Positions 1-8,541 are shown, counted from the first letter of the stretch. The stretch is DNA of 25,237 nucleotides from an uncultured Oscillospiraceae bacterium (GCA_910588045.1 CAJUPS010000049.1:1-25237), one strand, 5' to 3'. Translations and numbers: made by a program. The notes: generated by a model from the letters alone, not told the origin.

Positions 1-1
1 A

Positions 2-1969
2 AAACGCATTTTTTCTCGGGTTTTAGCCCTCGTGATGGCGCTGTCGCTGCTGTCTACTACCGCGTTTGCGGCTAGTTTTAGCCAGTTGCAGGATGCCATT
101 GATGGCACTGGCGACGACACCTCAAATTATATTGCTGATACTGGCCGATATGGCTATGCCTGGAACGCGGGCTTGAACCATTGGGACATCGAAGCTTGGG
201 ATGATAACGGCACCCGCAATGTTCAGCTCAACGAAGATGTTGCGCACAAGGGCACTACCGAATCACCCATTCAAATTGACAATGGGCAAAACGTTAATCT
301 TGATTTGAATGGCAACACGATTGACGGAACCGGCGACAATCCGACCTATCAGTCGTTCACAATTAAGGTAACCGGTGAGGATACATCGCTTACGCTGAAA
401 AATGATAAGGATACGGGATCTCTTTCCGCCGGTAAGTATGCAGGCGGCGTATTTGTAGAGGATGGTGCCAGCTTTACTATGGAAAGCGGAAAAATCCTCA
501 ACTGTAGCGGCAAAAATGTCTCCGTAACGGATGGAGGCAGCTTTGTAATGAAGGACGGGGAAATTTCCGGAGGGAATCTAGGCGTATTTGTGAGCGGAGA
601 AGACAGCACATTTACTATGGAAAACGGGAAGATTTCTGAGAATGGTCTCAGAGGTGTATCCGTGAAAGATGGTGCTGTTTTCACAATGAATGGCGGCAGC
701 ATTAGCGAAAACCGCAGCGGCGGCGTGAGTGCTGATGGTGCTACATTTAACATGTATGGTGGAAATATTACCGAGAATACGTCAAGCAGTGGCGGCGGAA
801 TATTCGCAACGAATCACTCCACGATCAACCTGACTGCCGGTTCTGAAAAGGAAATCAATATTTCCAAGAACGTAAGCAGTGGTTCAGCTGGCGGAATCTA
901 TATCAATGGCGACAACAATCTTACCATAGATGGCGCTGTTATCAGTGAAAACCAGGCGAAAGGCTTGGGCGGAGGCATCTTTATTTACTCGGAAAACGTT
1001 ACTGCCGACATCCGCAACACCACCATGCTTGACAATAAAGCCGGTCAGGACGGAAGTGCCCTGCGGGCTCATAGTAAGGTAAATATCACAAATAGCACCA
1101 TATCAAACACCACAGAACCCGATGTTTACACGATCTGGGTTGGGCCCAATGGGAATGTGACACTCTCAAATACTACTCTGACCAATGGCAGCGCCCAAGC
1201 CGCTCATGGCGGGGCCATTCATATGGGAGAAGGCGCTGCTATCAGTAATGGCCATATTTCGCTTACCCCAGTAGAATATGAAAGTTTTGAAATGGGCGGG
1301 ACGTTTGAGAGCAACGGCTTCAAAGTTCACCTGTCCGGAGGAAATGTCACCATCACCGACGCCAATGGAAATGCGGTAGAGGCCGTTCTGGATGCAAATG
1401 GTACTCGCCTCAGCGCTGGCACGCTGGAGCCTGAGACCTGCATCAACTTGGTTCTCCCCCTCCGTGCAATTCCCGCTCCCGTTGTCCCTGGTGATGAGGA
1501 GAATCCCTCCGACCCGGGCTTCGGTGGAGTGATTGACGGCGTTGGCTTCGCCCCTGATGCCACTGCTACTACGGCCGACACTACCACCATCGAAGACGAG
1601 GAGACTCCTCTGGCGGGCCTGATCTCCACTGCCGAGCTGCTGGAGGCTCTCCGCGAGTACGAGGGCATAGAGGACGTAGAGCTCCCCGAGGACTTCCAGT
1701 GGGCTGACCACGACTATGCCCAGGCGATTTACTGGGGCCTGGAGGAAGCTCTGGTCATCGACACCGAGGACGCCCCCCTTGACCCCGACGAGATTGTCAC
1801 CATCGCCTTGCTCCGCGAGGTTCTGGAGAACTTCGTGGCATACAAGGGCCTGACTGACTTCCCCGTCACCGTCGAAGGCGAGGACGACATGATCGTCATG
1901 GACCTTGGCGAGCGCCTGACCGTCTTCTACGGCGAGCTGGAAACCGCCCTGGCAGCCAAGGCCGCGTAA
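2..1969 (+). CDS. Secreted beta-helix surface protein, 5' end cut off by the window
   Basis: The frame is open from base 2 and reads KRIFSRVLALVMALSLLSTT then AFA, the positive, hydrophobic and AxA parts of a Sec signal peptide. The true start is therefore just left of the window, not the internal ATG at 32; 655 residues are visible. The body up to about base 1400 is a run of short repeats of the type GGSFTMESGKI / GNITENTSSSGGG, typical of right-handed parallel beta-helix (pectin-lyase-like) surface proteins. A proline- and acid-rich linker with an EDEETPL junction follows. The C-terminal ~130 residues (ELLEALREYEG, DYAQAIYWGLEEALVI) look like a divergent SLH-type or related wall-binding module. 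Base composition rises in GC from about base 1440. I infer an exported, probably wall-attached protein; ligand or substrate is unknown. No catalytic polysaccharide lyase residues are evident. Confidence 0.85.
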   Translation, partial: KRIFSRVLALVMALSLLSTTAFAASFSQLQDAIDGTGDDTSNYIADTGRYGYAWNAGLNHWDIEAWDDNGTRNVQLNEDVAHKGTTESPIQIDNGQNVNLDLNGNTIDGTGDNPTYQSFTIKVTGEDTSLTLKNDKDTGSLSAGKYAGGVFVEDGASFTMESGKILNCSGKNVSVTDGGSFVMKDGEISGGNLGVFVSGEDSTFTMENGKISENGLRGVSVKDGAVFTMNGGSISENRSGGVSADGATFNMYGGNITENTSSSGGGIFATNHSTINLTAGSEKEINISKNVSSGSAGGIYINGDNNLTIDGAVISENQAKGLGGGIFIYSENVTADIRNTTMLDNKAGQDGSALRAHSKVNITNSTISNTTEPDVYTIWVGPNGNVTLSNTTLTNGSAQAAHGGAIHMGEGAAISNGHISLTPVEYESFEMGGTFESNGFKVHLSGGNVTITDANGNAVEAVLDANGTRLSAGTLEPETCINLVLPLRAIPAPVVPGDEENPSDPGFGGVIDGVGFAPDATATTADTTTIEDEETPLAGLISTAELLEALREYEGIEDVELPEDFQWADHDYAQAIYWGLEEALVIDTEDAPLDPDEIVTIALLREVLENFVAYKGLTDFPVTVEGEDDMIVMDLGERLTVFYGELETALAAKAA

Positions 1970-1998
1970 CCTCCAACCCGAGAAAAGGCAACCCCTAT

Positions 1999-2027
1999 GG
2001 CCCCGGGCATCCGCCCGGGGCCAATTT
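1999..2027 (+). terminator. Rho-independent terminator after the first surface protein
   Basis: A perfect 10-bp GC stem (GGCCCCGGGC at 1999-2008 with GCCCGGGGCC at 2013-2022) has an ATCC loop and is followed by AATTTTT. It lies 30 bases after the stop codon and before the next promoter, so it separates the two transcription units. Confidence 0.9.
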
Positions 2028-2053
2028 TTGCATACCGGCGGCGCGGAACCCCC

Positions 2054-2082
2054 TTGCGCACGGCGCGGGTTTGGTGCATAAT
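2054..2082 (+). promoter_or_regulatory. Sigma-A-type promoter for the multidomain protein operon
   Basis: TTGCGC (2054-2059) and CATAAT (2077-2082) are separated by exactly 17 bases. The pair lies between the terminator of the previous gene and the AAGGAGG ribosome binding site at 2098-2104 of the next gene. Confidence 0.7.
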
Positions 2083-2111
2083 AGAACCACCCTATCAAGG
2101 AGGATCCCTCC

Positions 2112-5100
2112 ATGAACAAGAAGAGAATCCGTCAGATGACGGGCACCCTGCTGCGCCGCACCGCCACCCAGCCCGCCGCCCGGTATCTCGCCCCCCACCG
2201 GGCCCTGCTCAAGGAGCTGCTGGAGGAGCGCAGCTACCTCCAGCGCTTCGTCCCCCTCTACGACGGCGCCCGCATCCAGTGCGCCGCGGTGCTCTCCCTC
2301 TGCCGGGAGGAGCTGAATCGCCTCTCCCCGGAGCCCGAGGAGGGCTGGCTCCTCTTCACCTACGACTTTGCCCGGAAATCCATGTTCGAGGAATCCCGGC
2401 AGGAGCGCCACGGCGCGGGGGCCTTTTTCTTCCTCTCCCTGCTCCAGGTGCTCTTCGACACGGAGCGGGACAAGCTGCCCTTTGACCCCATGAGCGACCT
2501 GGAGCTGCTGGAGGAGGGGGAGCTGTCCGGCAGCGCCCATCAGGACAGCTACCGTCTGTTCCTGCGCGCCTACCGGAGGGAGTTCGTCTATGAGATGATG
2601 CGCCTGGGGCTGGAGGCCACCCCCTGGCGGACCCTGGAACACATTGCGGGGGTCCACCATGTGGCCGTCAGCGTGGCCCGGGACCTCAAGCGGGCGGGGG
2701 TGCCCATTGATCTGCCCCTGGTGTCCGCCGCCGCAGCGGGGCACGACATCGGCAAATTCGGCTGCCGCCCCGGGGAGCGGGTGCCCTATCTGCACTACTA
2801 CTACACCGACCTCTGGTTCCGCCGCCGCCACATGGAGGACATCGGCTATGTGGCCGCCAACCACTCCGTGTGGGACCTGGAGCTGGACTACCTGTCCGCG
2901 GAGAGCCTGGCCCTCATCTATGCCGACTTCCGGGTGAAGCAGGACCGGGGCCCCGACGGGCGGGAGATCACCAGGATCTCCACCCTGGAGGCGGCCTTCG
3001 ACGTGATCCTGGGGAAGCTGGACAACGTCACCAATGAGAAGCGCACCCGCTACCGCTTCGTCTACGCCAAGCTCCGGGACTTCGAGCGGTACATGGAGAG
3101 CCTGGGGGCGGATACGTCCCTCTCCGGGGCCCGGCTGTCCCCGGCCGCCCCGCCGGACGCCGCCCTCATGGACCCGCCCCAGGCGGTGGAGGCCCTGCGG
3201 ATGCTGGGCGTGGAGCACAACCTGGCCCTCATGGGCCGCCTCACTGGCCAGCGCACCTTCGCGGGCCTCTTGGAGCAGGCCCGGGGGGAGACGGACTGGC
3301 GGCGGCTGCGGGCCTACCTGGGGGTCTTTGAGTCCTACTCCGTCTATCTCAGCCGCCCCCAGAAGGTCCAGACCCTGGCCTTCCTCTACGAGCTGCTGAT
3401 GCACCGGGAGGGGGACATCCGGCGACAGGCCGCGGCCCTCATGGGGGAGATCATCGCCCGGTTCCACGCGGGCTACGCCAAGGAGACCCCTGCCGATGCG
3501 TCCCCCGATGACCGGGACACGGCGGATATGGACCAGTGGCGGCTGTACCTGGGCAAGCTCATCCGTCCGGACCGGAAGCTCATGGCCCAGCACCGGCGGT
3601 GGATCAGCTTCACGCTGAAAATGGTGGTCAACTCCCTGCTGGAGAAGTGCTCCCCGGAGCGGCAGGCCGCCTTTCTTCTGGAATTTCTCCGCTACTACCG
3701 CCGCCCGGAGCGGCTGGAGGACGAGACGGCCTTCCAGCTGCTGGAGACCGCCACGGCCCTGCCGGTGGAGGTGCTGGCGGACCACCAGCGCTACGACCTG
3801 CTCTTCTTCGCCCAGGCCCTCTCCGGGCGGCGGGACGTGACCGTGCGCACGGCGGCGGTGCTGCTGCTGGACTACCTCCGCCCCGCCATCGCCACCCGGG
3901 ACGTGATCCTGAACGCGCTGCGGGAGATCGACTGCCGGGACTGCCGCTCCCTGGCGCTGCTGCGGGAGCAGGCCGCGGCGGCCATCACCGGCCGGGCCGG
4001 GCCGCTGGAGCTGCCCCGAGAGACCGTGTCGGAGATCTTCCTGGACAACCTCAAAACGGCCACGCCCTGGATCATCAAGGAGGTGAACATCCGCCTGCTG
4101 ACATGCGTCGCCCAGGAGGGCGGCGGGAGTCTGCTCCACATCGCCACCCATCTGACCAACCTGGTGAAGGTCAGCGACCGGGTCACCGTCCGCCACGCGG
4201 CGGGGTCCGCCCTGCTGTCCGTCGCGGCGCTGCTGTCCACCGAGGAGCGCAACGAGGTGGCCGTGGAGTTGTGCCGGGGACTGGAGATCGGGCAGCAGGA
4301 GTTTGCCAAGTACATCCCCGGCTATCTGGGCCGGTTCTGCCTGTGGCTGCCCCCGGTGCAGCTGGAGGAGCTGCTCTCGGAGCTTGACGACTCCCTGTGC
4401 TCCTCCAACGCCCGGGTGGTCTCCGCCGCCCTGGACACCGTGGGGGTGATCTACGAGGAGTACGACACCTACCGGGTCCGCTTCCCGGAGCCGGACGAGG
4501 TCTACCGCCGCCGCCGGGAGCGGCTGCTGGGGATGCTTCTCAAGGGGCTGGCGGGCTTCCGCTCGGAGGTGCGGCAGGAGACCCTCTTCGTCCTGGGCCG
4601 CCACGTGTTCGGCTCGGAGACCCTGGGGGTCCACGAGAAGCGCCGGGCCTTCCTGCTGACGCTGAAAAAGATCCTCTCCCTGCTGAAAACCGACCAGAGG
4701 GACGAGCTGACCTTCTACTACCGCGCCGCCATGCTGGGCAGGCTCTACCGCTTCCTCACGGAGCAGGAGATCCTACACGGCGGATTCCACTTCGAGCCCC
4801 CCCGGCCCATCGCCTTCTTCCCCGGCACCTTCGACCCCTTCACCCTGTCCCACAAGGGCATCGTCCGGGCCATCCGGGACCTGGGGTACGAGGTGCTGCT
4901 GGCCATCGACGAGTTCTCCTGGTCCAAGAAGACCCAGCCCCACCGCATCCGCCGCCGCCTGGCCTCCATCGCCACGGCGGACGAGTTCCACGTGTCCATC
5001 TTCCCGGAGAACTTCCCGGTGAACATCGCCAACCCCGCCAACCTCGCGGCCCTCCGGGCGGCCTTCCCGGATCGGGCGGTGGCCATCGTAGCGGGCAGCG

Positions 5101-6905
5101 ACGTGGTGGCCGGGGCCTCCTCCTACCGAAAACCGCCGGAGGAGAACTCCATCCACACCTTCGACCACATCATCTTCCGCCGCTCCCAGTCCGGCCGGGC
5201 GGACCCCCACGACTACAGCGCCATCACCGGGCGGGTGGTGGAGCTGAAGCTGCCCACCCACCTGGAGGAGATCAGCTCCACCCGCATTCGGGAGGCCATC
5301 GACCAGGGCCGGGACATCTCCAACCTCATCGACCCCGTGGCCCAGGAGTTCATCTACCTCCACGGCCTCTACCTCCGGGAGCCCCAGGACAAGCCGGTAC
5401 TCCGACTGGAGGAGATGGTCTTTCAGCAGTGCCCGGAGCTGACGGAGGAGGCGGAGGAGGCCGTTCGGGCGGTCCTCGCCGCCCACCCGGACCCCGGCTG
5501 GCTGTGCGGAGAGCTCAGGAAGCTGGGGGACCACCTGTGCATCCTCCGCCAGGGGCGGACGGCCCTGGGCTTTGCCAGCTTCCGGTGTGTGGAATCCGAG
5601 CGCCTGTTCTCCCGCCTGGGCAACGCCAGACTGAGCGCCTTCATCCGCCGGGAGACCGGCGGGCGGGTGCTGGTCATCAGCGGCATCTATGTCCCCAAGG
5701 GGCCCGCCCAGCTGGACCTCTGCCAGCTGCTGCTCACCGAGGTCCTCACCCTGGCCCTGCGGCAGGAGTACACCTTCGCCCTCTTCTGCCCGGCGGAGGT
5801 CACGGTGCCCTATGTCCGGGAGATTCTGGCCCTCCAGGGCTTCGTCACCGCCCCGGTGACGGACCACGACCAGGAGATCCTCACCGTGGACATGCGCCGC
5901 CCCATCGTCCTCACCCGGAACATCGAGACCACCATCAAGGCCCCCCTCAACGCCAACCCCCGGGTGCTGGACGCCGTGTCCACCGCCCACCGGCGGCTGC
6001 AAAAGGCGCTGACGGAGATGTACCCCGGGTGTCTGGTGCTGTCCATGTCGGCGGGGGTGATCTATCAGCGGCTGCTGCGCCGGATCGCCGCCTGTAACGG
6101 CGTGCCCCCCTATCCCGTGGAACCCCGGGTGCTGGGGGACTGTATCTGCGTACCCTTCGGGAAGATCCTCCGGGGGGTGGCGGTGCCCAACACCGTGACC
6201 AAGACCCTCCACACCGACAAGGTCTACAACCCCGACCTGTCCTCCTTCTCCGTGGAGGCGTACCCCTTCTACTCCCCCCTGGCCGACCAGGTGCGGACCA
6301 TCCGGGCCTTCGACCGGCCGGTGATCCTGGTGGACGACATGCTCCACGACGGCAAGCGCATCCGGGCCCTGGCCCCGCTGCTGGAGGAGACGGGGGCCCA
6401 GGTCCGCCAGGTGCTGGTGGGCTACCTCACCGGCATGGGCCGGGACACCATGGAACAGCTGGGCTACCCGGTGGACGGGGTGTACTATCTGCCCAACCTG
6501 CGGCTGCGGTTCGTGGAGTCCACCCTGTACCCCTTCATCGGCGGGGACACGGTGCGCCGCCCGGAACCCCTGGCGGGGGGCCTCCACCCGGCGGTGAACC
6601 GGATCTTCCCCTACGCCGCCCCGGATTTCAGCGAGGATTGCGCCGACGGTTCCACCTACCACCTGTCCCTGTGCTGCCTGGAGAACGCCCGGGACATCCT
6701 CCTCACCCTGGAGACGGAGTACCGGGCGCTGTACGCCCGGAACCTGACCCTCAGCCGCCTCAGCGAGGCGGTGATCCTGCCCCTCTGCCCGGACAAGGGG
6801 GGCTGCATGTCCTACGACCTCAGCCGCAGCGCATCCACCTACCTGGACAACGATATGGAGATGCTCAAGCGGCTGCGGTCCAACTTCCAAATTGTGATAA
6901 GGTGA
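2112..6905 (+). CDS. Multidomain HD / nucleotidyltransferase / GNAT-like / PRTase-like fusion protein
   Basis: This 1597-residue cytoplasmic protein starts at an ATG behind AAGGAGG. Visible domains in order: an HD-superfamily metal-dependent phosphohydrolase-like region, about residues 175-310, with H182/H183, the H211-D212 pair in GHDIGKFG, and H251; a long alpha-helical HEAT-like middle, about 330-890; a NadD/cytidylyltransferase-type domain, about 900-1090, with FFPGTFDPFTLSHKG (902-916) and the ISSTRIRE signature (1054-1061); a probable GNAT acetyltransferase-like fold, about 1105-1250; and a phosphoribosyltransferase-type region with a PRPP-loop-like VILVDDMLHDGKR (1404-1416). Nucleotidyltransferases with these motifs adenylylate nicotinate mononucleotide or use related substrates, so NAD or nucleotide metabolism is a reasonable inference, but the actual reaction is unknown. 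There is no signal peptide or membrane segment. It is followed after 4 bases by a dehydrogenase-like gene, so the two are probably co-translated. Confidence 0.85.
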   Translation: MNKKRIRQMTGTLLRRTATQPAARYLAPHRALLKELLEERSYLQRFVPLYDGARIQCAAVLSLCREELNRLSPEPEEGWLLFTYDFARKSMFEESRQERHGAGAFFFLSLLQVLFDTERDKLPFDPMSDLELLEEGELSGSAHQDSYRLFLRAYRREFVYEMMRLGLEATPWRTLEHIAGVHHVAVSVARDLKRAGVPIDLPLVSAAAAGHDIGKFGCRPGERVPYLHYYYTDLWFRRRHMEDIGYVAANHSVWDLELDYLSAESLALIYADFRVKQDRGPDGREITRISTLEAAFDVILGKLDNVTNEKRTRYRFVYAKLRDFERYMESLGADTSLSGARLSPAAPPDAALMDPPQAVEALRMLGVEHNLALMGRLTGQRTFAGLLEQARGETDWRRLRAYLGVFESYSVYLSRPQKVQTLAFLYELLMHREGDIRRQAAALMGEIIARFHAGYAKETPADASPDDRDTADMDQWRLYLGKLIRPDRKLMAQHRRWISFTLKMVVNSLLEKCSPERQAAFLLEFLRYYRRPERLEDETAFQLLETATALPVEVLADHQRYDLLFFAQALSGRRDVTVRTAAVLLLDYLRPAIATRDVILNALREIDCRDCRSLALLREQAAAAITGRAGPLELPRETVSEIFLDNLKTATPWIIKEVNIRLLTCVAQEGGGSLLHIATHLTNLVKVSDRVTVRHAAGSALLSVAALLSTEERNEVAVELCRGLEIGQQEFAKYIPGYLGRFCLWLPPVQLEELLSELDDSLCSSNARVVSAALDTVGVIYEEYDTYRVRFPEPDEVYRRRRERLLGMLLKGLAGFRSEVRQETLFVLGRHVFGSETLGVHEKRRAFLLTLKKILSLLKTDQRDELTFYYRAAMLGRLYRFLTEQEILHGGFHFEPPRPIAFFPGTFDPFTLSHKGIVRAIRDLGYEVLLAIDEFSWSKKTQPHRIRRRLASIATADEFHVSIFPENFPVNIANPANLAALRAAFPDRAVAIVAGSDVVAGASSYRKPPEENSIHTFDHIIFRRSQSGRADPHDYSAITGRVVELKLPTHLEEISSTRIREAIDQGRDISNLIDPVAQEFIYLHGLYLREPQDKPVLRLEEMVFQQCPELTEEAEEAVRAVLAAHPDPGWLCGELRKLGDHLCILRQGRTALGFASFRCVESERLFSRLGNARLSAFIRRETGGRVLVISGIYVPKGPAQLDLCQLLLTEVLTLALRQEYTFALFCPAEVTVPYVREILALQGFVTAPVTDHDQEILTVDMRRPIVLTRNIETTIKAPLNANPRVLDAVSTAHRRLQKALTEMYPGCLVLSMSAGVIYQRLLRRIAACNGVPPYPVEPRVLGDCICVPFGKILRGVAVPNTVTKTLHTDKVYNPDLSSFSVEAYPFYSPLADQVRTIRAFDRPVILVDDMLHDGKRIRALAPLLEETGAQVRQVLVGYLTGMGRDTMEQLGYPVDGVYYLPNLRLRFVESTLYPFIGGDTVRRPEPLAGGLHPAVNRIFPYAAPDFSEDCADGSTYHLSLCCLENARDILLTLETEYRALYARNLTLSRLSEAVILPLCPDKGGCMSYDLSRSASTYLDNDMEMLKRLRSNFQIVIR

Positions 6906-6909
6906 CAAG

Positions 6910-7896
6910 ATGCAATACGATCTGTATAAAAACCTCGAAATATCCGCCAAGTCCCCCTTTTTCAGCGGGCCGCTGCCCCGGAGAGAGCAGTATCGGGTCC
7001 ACCTTTTGGCCCTGGGGGACGTGGGGAGCACCCTGGCCACGGGGCTGCGGCTCCTGGGCGGGGACACCATTTCCACGCTGGGCATCTGCGACGTGCGGGA
7101 GGGGGTGCCCCAGCGGTGGGCCTTTGAGCTGAATCAGATCTCCGCCTGCGGCGGAGACCGATTCCCGCCGGTAGAAATTGTCGATATAGATCACATCCTG
7201 GAATGTGACGTATTTCTGTTCTGCGCCTCTCGGTTTGTGCCGGATACGGCGGTGAAGAGCGGCGATGTCCGGATGGCGCAGTACGAATTGAACCGGCCTC
7301 TTGTGGCCGGATACGCCCGTATGGCCCGGGAGAAGCATTTCCGGGGGATGTTCTGCGTGGTCAGCGACCCGGTGGACCAGCTGTGCCGTGCGGCGCTGCT
7401 GGAGAGCAACCGGAATGAGGCGGGGGAGCTCGATTACAAGGGGCTCTCCGCCGTCCAGGTCCGTGGCTTCGGACTGGGGGTCATGAATGCCCGGGCGCTG
7501 TACTATGCCCGGCGGGACCCCCGGTTTGCGTCCTACCTCACCGAAGGCCGGGCCTTCGGACCCCACGGGGAGGGGCTGATCATTGCTAATTCTATCTGTA
7601 ATTATGACGACAAATTATCCCGGGAGTTGACGGAGCTCACCAAAAAGGCCAATTTAGAGATGCGGGGTCTAGGGTACAAGCCATACGTGGCTCCCGCGCT
7701 GTCCTCCGGGGCGCTGTCGCTCCTCGCCTGCCTGCGGGGGGAGTGGCAGTATTCCTCCGTTTTTCTCGACGGGGTCTTCTTCGGCATCAAAAACCGGCTC
7801 GCCGCCGGGGGCTGTGAGGTGGAGAAGATGGATCTTCCGGAGGAGTTGGCAGAGCGTATACAGGAAACCATCGAGATGCTGAAAGGAATAGAGTGA
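6910..7896 (+). CDS. Lactate/malate dehydrogenase-family protein with altered relay residue
   Basis: A 328-residue protein whose ATG lies 4 bases after the upstream stop, with AAGGTG as ribosome binding site. The N-terminal Rossmann motif is LALGDVGSTLATGL (G36-x-x-G39), as in NAD-dependent LDH/MDH enzymes. SDPVD (152-156) matches the family NPVD segment, and GPHGEG supplies the expected catalytic-type histidine, H219. In classical enzymes the segment before the substrate arginine is LDSxR; here it reads MNARAL (N193, R195), so the relay aspartate appears to be asparagine. The C-terminal helix and IKNRLAAGG region fit the family. Oxidoreductase activity is therefore plausible but not certain, and the substrate may differ from lactate or malate. 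The tight coupling to the nucleotidyltransferase fusion suggests the two work together. Confidence 0.75.
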   Translation: MQYDLYKNLEISAKSPFFSGPLPRREQYRVHLLALGDVGSTLATGLRLLGGDTISTLGICDVREGVPQRWAFELNQISACGGDRFPPVEIVDIDHILECDVFLFCASRFVPDTAVKSGDVRMAQYELNRPLVAGYARMAREKHFRGMFCVVSDPVDQLCRAALLESNRNEAGELDYKGLSAVQVRGFGLGVMNARALYYARRDPRFASYLTEGRAFGPHGEGLIIANSICNYDDKLSRELTELTKKANLEMRGLGYKPYVAPALSSGALSLLACLRGEWQYSSVFLDGVFFGIKNRLAAGGCEVEKMDLPEELAERIQETIEMLKGIE

Positions 7897-7898
7897 TC

Positions 7899-7919
7899 TT
7901 CGCGCCGTTCCGGCGCGAA
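7899..7919 (+). terminator. Inverted repeat just after the dehydrogenase-like gene, possible terminator
   Basis: TTCGCGCCG (7899-7907) pairs perfectly with CGGCGCGAA (7911-7919) around a TTC loop, 3 bases after the stop codon. No clear T-run follows, so it may stabilise the 3' end or be part of the repeat region rather than a full terminator. The stronger terminator is at 8212-8250. Confidence 0.4.
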
Positions 7920-7939
7920 CGGGACATTCTTCTCGAATC

Positions 7940-8150
7940 GGCCCGGGGCCTACGCGGCCCCGGACTCCGCGCCTACTTTTGCCGCGCGGCAAAAGTAGGC
8001 AAAAACGCGCTTAAACCTACGGTTTAAGAATCCCTTGGGCATCGCGCGATGCGCGATACCTTATTACGGGGGTTATTTTTTTGCGCTACGACCTGATAGA
8101 CTGCCTTTCCCCTCGGTTTTCTGGGCCGTCGATGGGCTGTGCGCTGGCGG
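7940..8150 (+). repeat. Modular dispersed intergenic repeat, copy A
   Basis: This block is closely matched at 20015-20227 (same orientation), and its right part (8065-8150) is matched in reverse at 8838-8922. In order it holds: a GC hairpin (CCGGGGCC / GGCCCCGG); a perfect 30-bp palindrome at 7971-8000, left arm GCCTACTTTTGCCGC; a hairpin CTTAAACC-TAC-GGTTTAAG (8010-8028); a hairpin ATCGCGC-GAT-GCGCGAT (8041-8057); and a conserved 85-base block beginning TACGGGGGTTATT. Copy C has GAA instead of GAT in the last loop with the stem intact. Short frames reading across it (for example 8035-8268) are not credible genes. The function is unknown; it may be a MITE/REP-like element or a structured untranslated RNA. 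Confidence 0.85.
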
Positions 8151-8211
8151 TTTTTGTTCTTTCGGTACTTGTACGCTGCCCTTTCCTGCTCTGCCTCTTT
8201 CGTGTTTCTTG

Positions 8212-8250
8212 GACCACCTTGGGTTTTCCCTAGGGTGGTCTTTTCTTTTT
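8212..8250 (+). terminator. Rho-independent terminator downstream of repeat copy A
   Basis: GACCACCTTGGG (8212-8223), loop TTTT, CCCTAGGGTGGTC (8228-8240), then TTTTCTTTTT. The stem is slightly imperfect, but the T-run is strong. It would end transcripts running out of the dehydrogenase-like operon before the XRE genes. Confidence 0.75.
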
Positions 8251-8294
8251 AGGTCAATATCACCCTAAAACGAATAGGTCAAATTGCCATAATA
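8249..8294 (+). promoter_or_regulatory. Candidate promoter/operator region of the first XRE gene
   Basis: Two direct copies of TAGGTCAA occur about 25 bases apart (around 8250 and 8275), followed by a CATAAT hexamer at 8288-8293. No convincing -35 box is seen at the right distance. Direct repeats just ahead of a small repressor gene could be its own operator; this is inference. Confidence 0.35.
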
Positions 8295-8308
8295 GACATG
8301 GTGATGAT

Positions 8309-8527
8309 ATGACTAGATTACGTGCTCTCCGCGAAGAACGCGGTTATACACAAATCAAAATGCAGATGTTGACAGGGATTGACCAGAGCGACTATTCCAA
8401 GCTGGAAACGGGAAAGCGGTACTACACTTTCGAGCAACTGCGTCGCATTGCTATAGCGTTGGATACCAGCATGGATTACTTGGCGGGGTTGACAGACGAA
8501 AAACGACCCTATCCCCGCAGTCAATAA
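8309..8527 (+). CDS. Small XRE-family helix-turn-helix regulator 1
   Basis: A 72-residue protein that is essentially a single Cro/C1-type HTH domain: RLRALREERGYTQIKMQ, then the recognition-helix stretch IDQSDYSKLETGKR, then LRRIAIALDTSMDYLAGLTD. GGTGAT upstream serves as a weak ribosome binding site. It ends in KRPYPRSQ; the RPYPR ending is shared with the two other XRE proteins here. The family binds DNA, usually as dimeric repressors. No toxin, integrase or phage structural gene is adjacent, so the target is unknown. It is followed 14 bases later by a second XRE gene, probably in the same transcript. Confidence 0.85.
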   Translation: MTRLRALREERGYTQIKMQMLTGIDQSDYSKLETGKRYYTFEQLRRIAIALDTSMDYLAGLTDEKRPYPRSQ

Positions 8528-8541
8528 TTGAGGTGAGGATA

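Noticed and set aside
1995..4634. Long minus-strand frame of 879 codons opposite the fusion-protein gene
   Set aside because: It is an antisense shadow of a GC-rich gene: repetitive Gly/His/Gln/Pro/Leu composition, no domain, and the plus strand has clear motifs and a ribosome binding site.
4397..6097. Plus-strand frame of 566 codons inside the fusion gene
   Set aside because: It is an alternate frame of the same GC-rich gene, almost only Pro/Gly/His/Arg/Ala, with no plausible start site.
4773..7085. Minus-strand frame of 770 codons
   Set aside because: It is antisense to the nucleotidyltransferase and PRTase-like domains, with low-complexity His/Gly/Val composition and no recognisable motif.
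8035..8268. Plus-strand frame of 77 codons in the intergenic region
   Set aside because: It lies across repeat copy A and a terminator, the frame is not kept in copy C, and there is no ribosome binding site.
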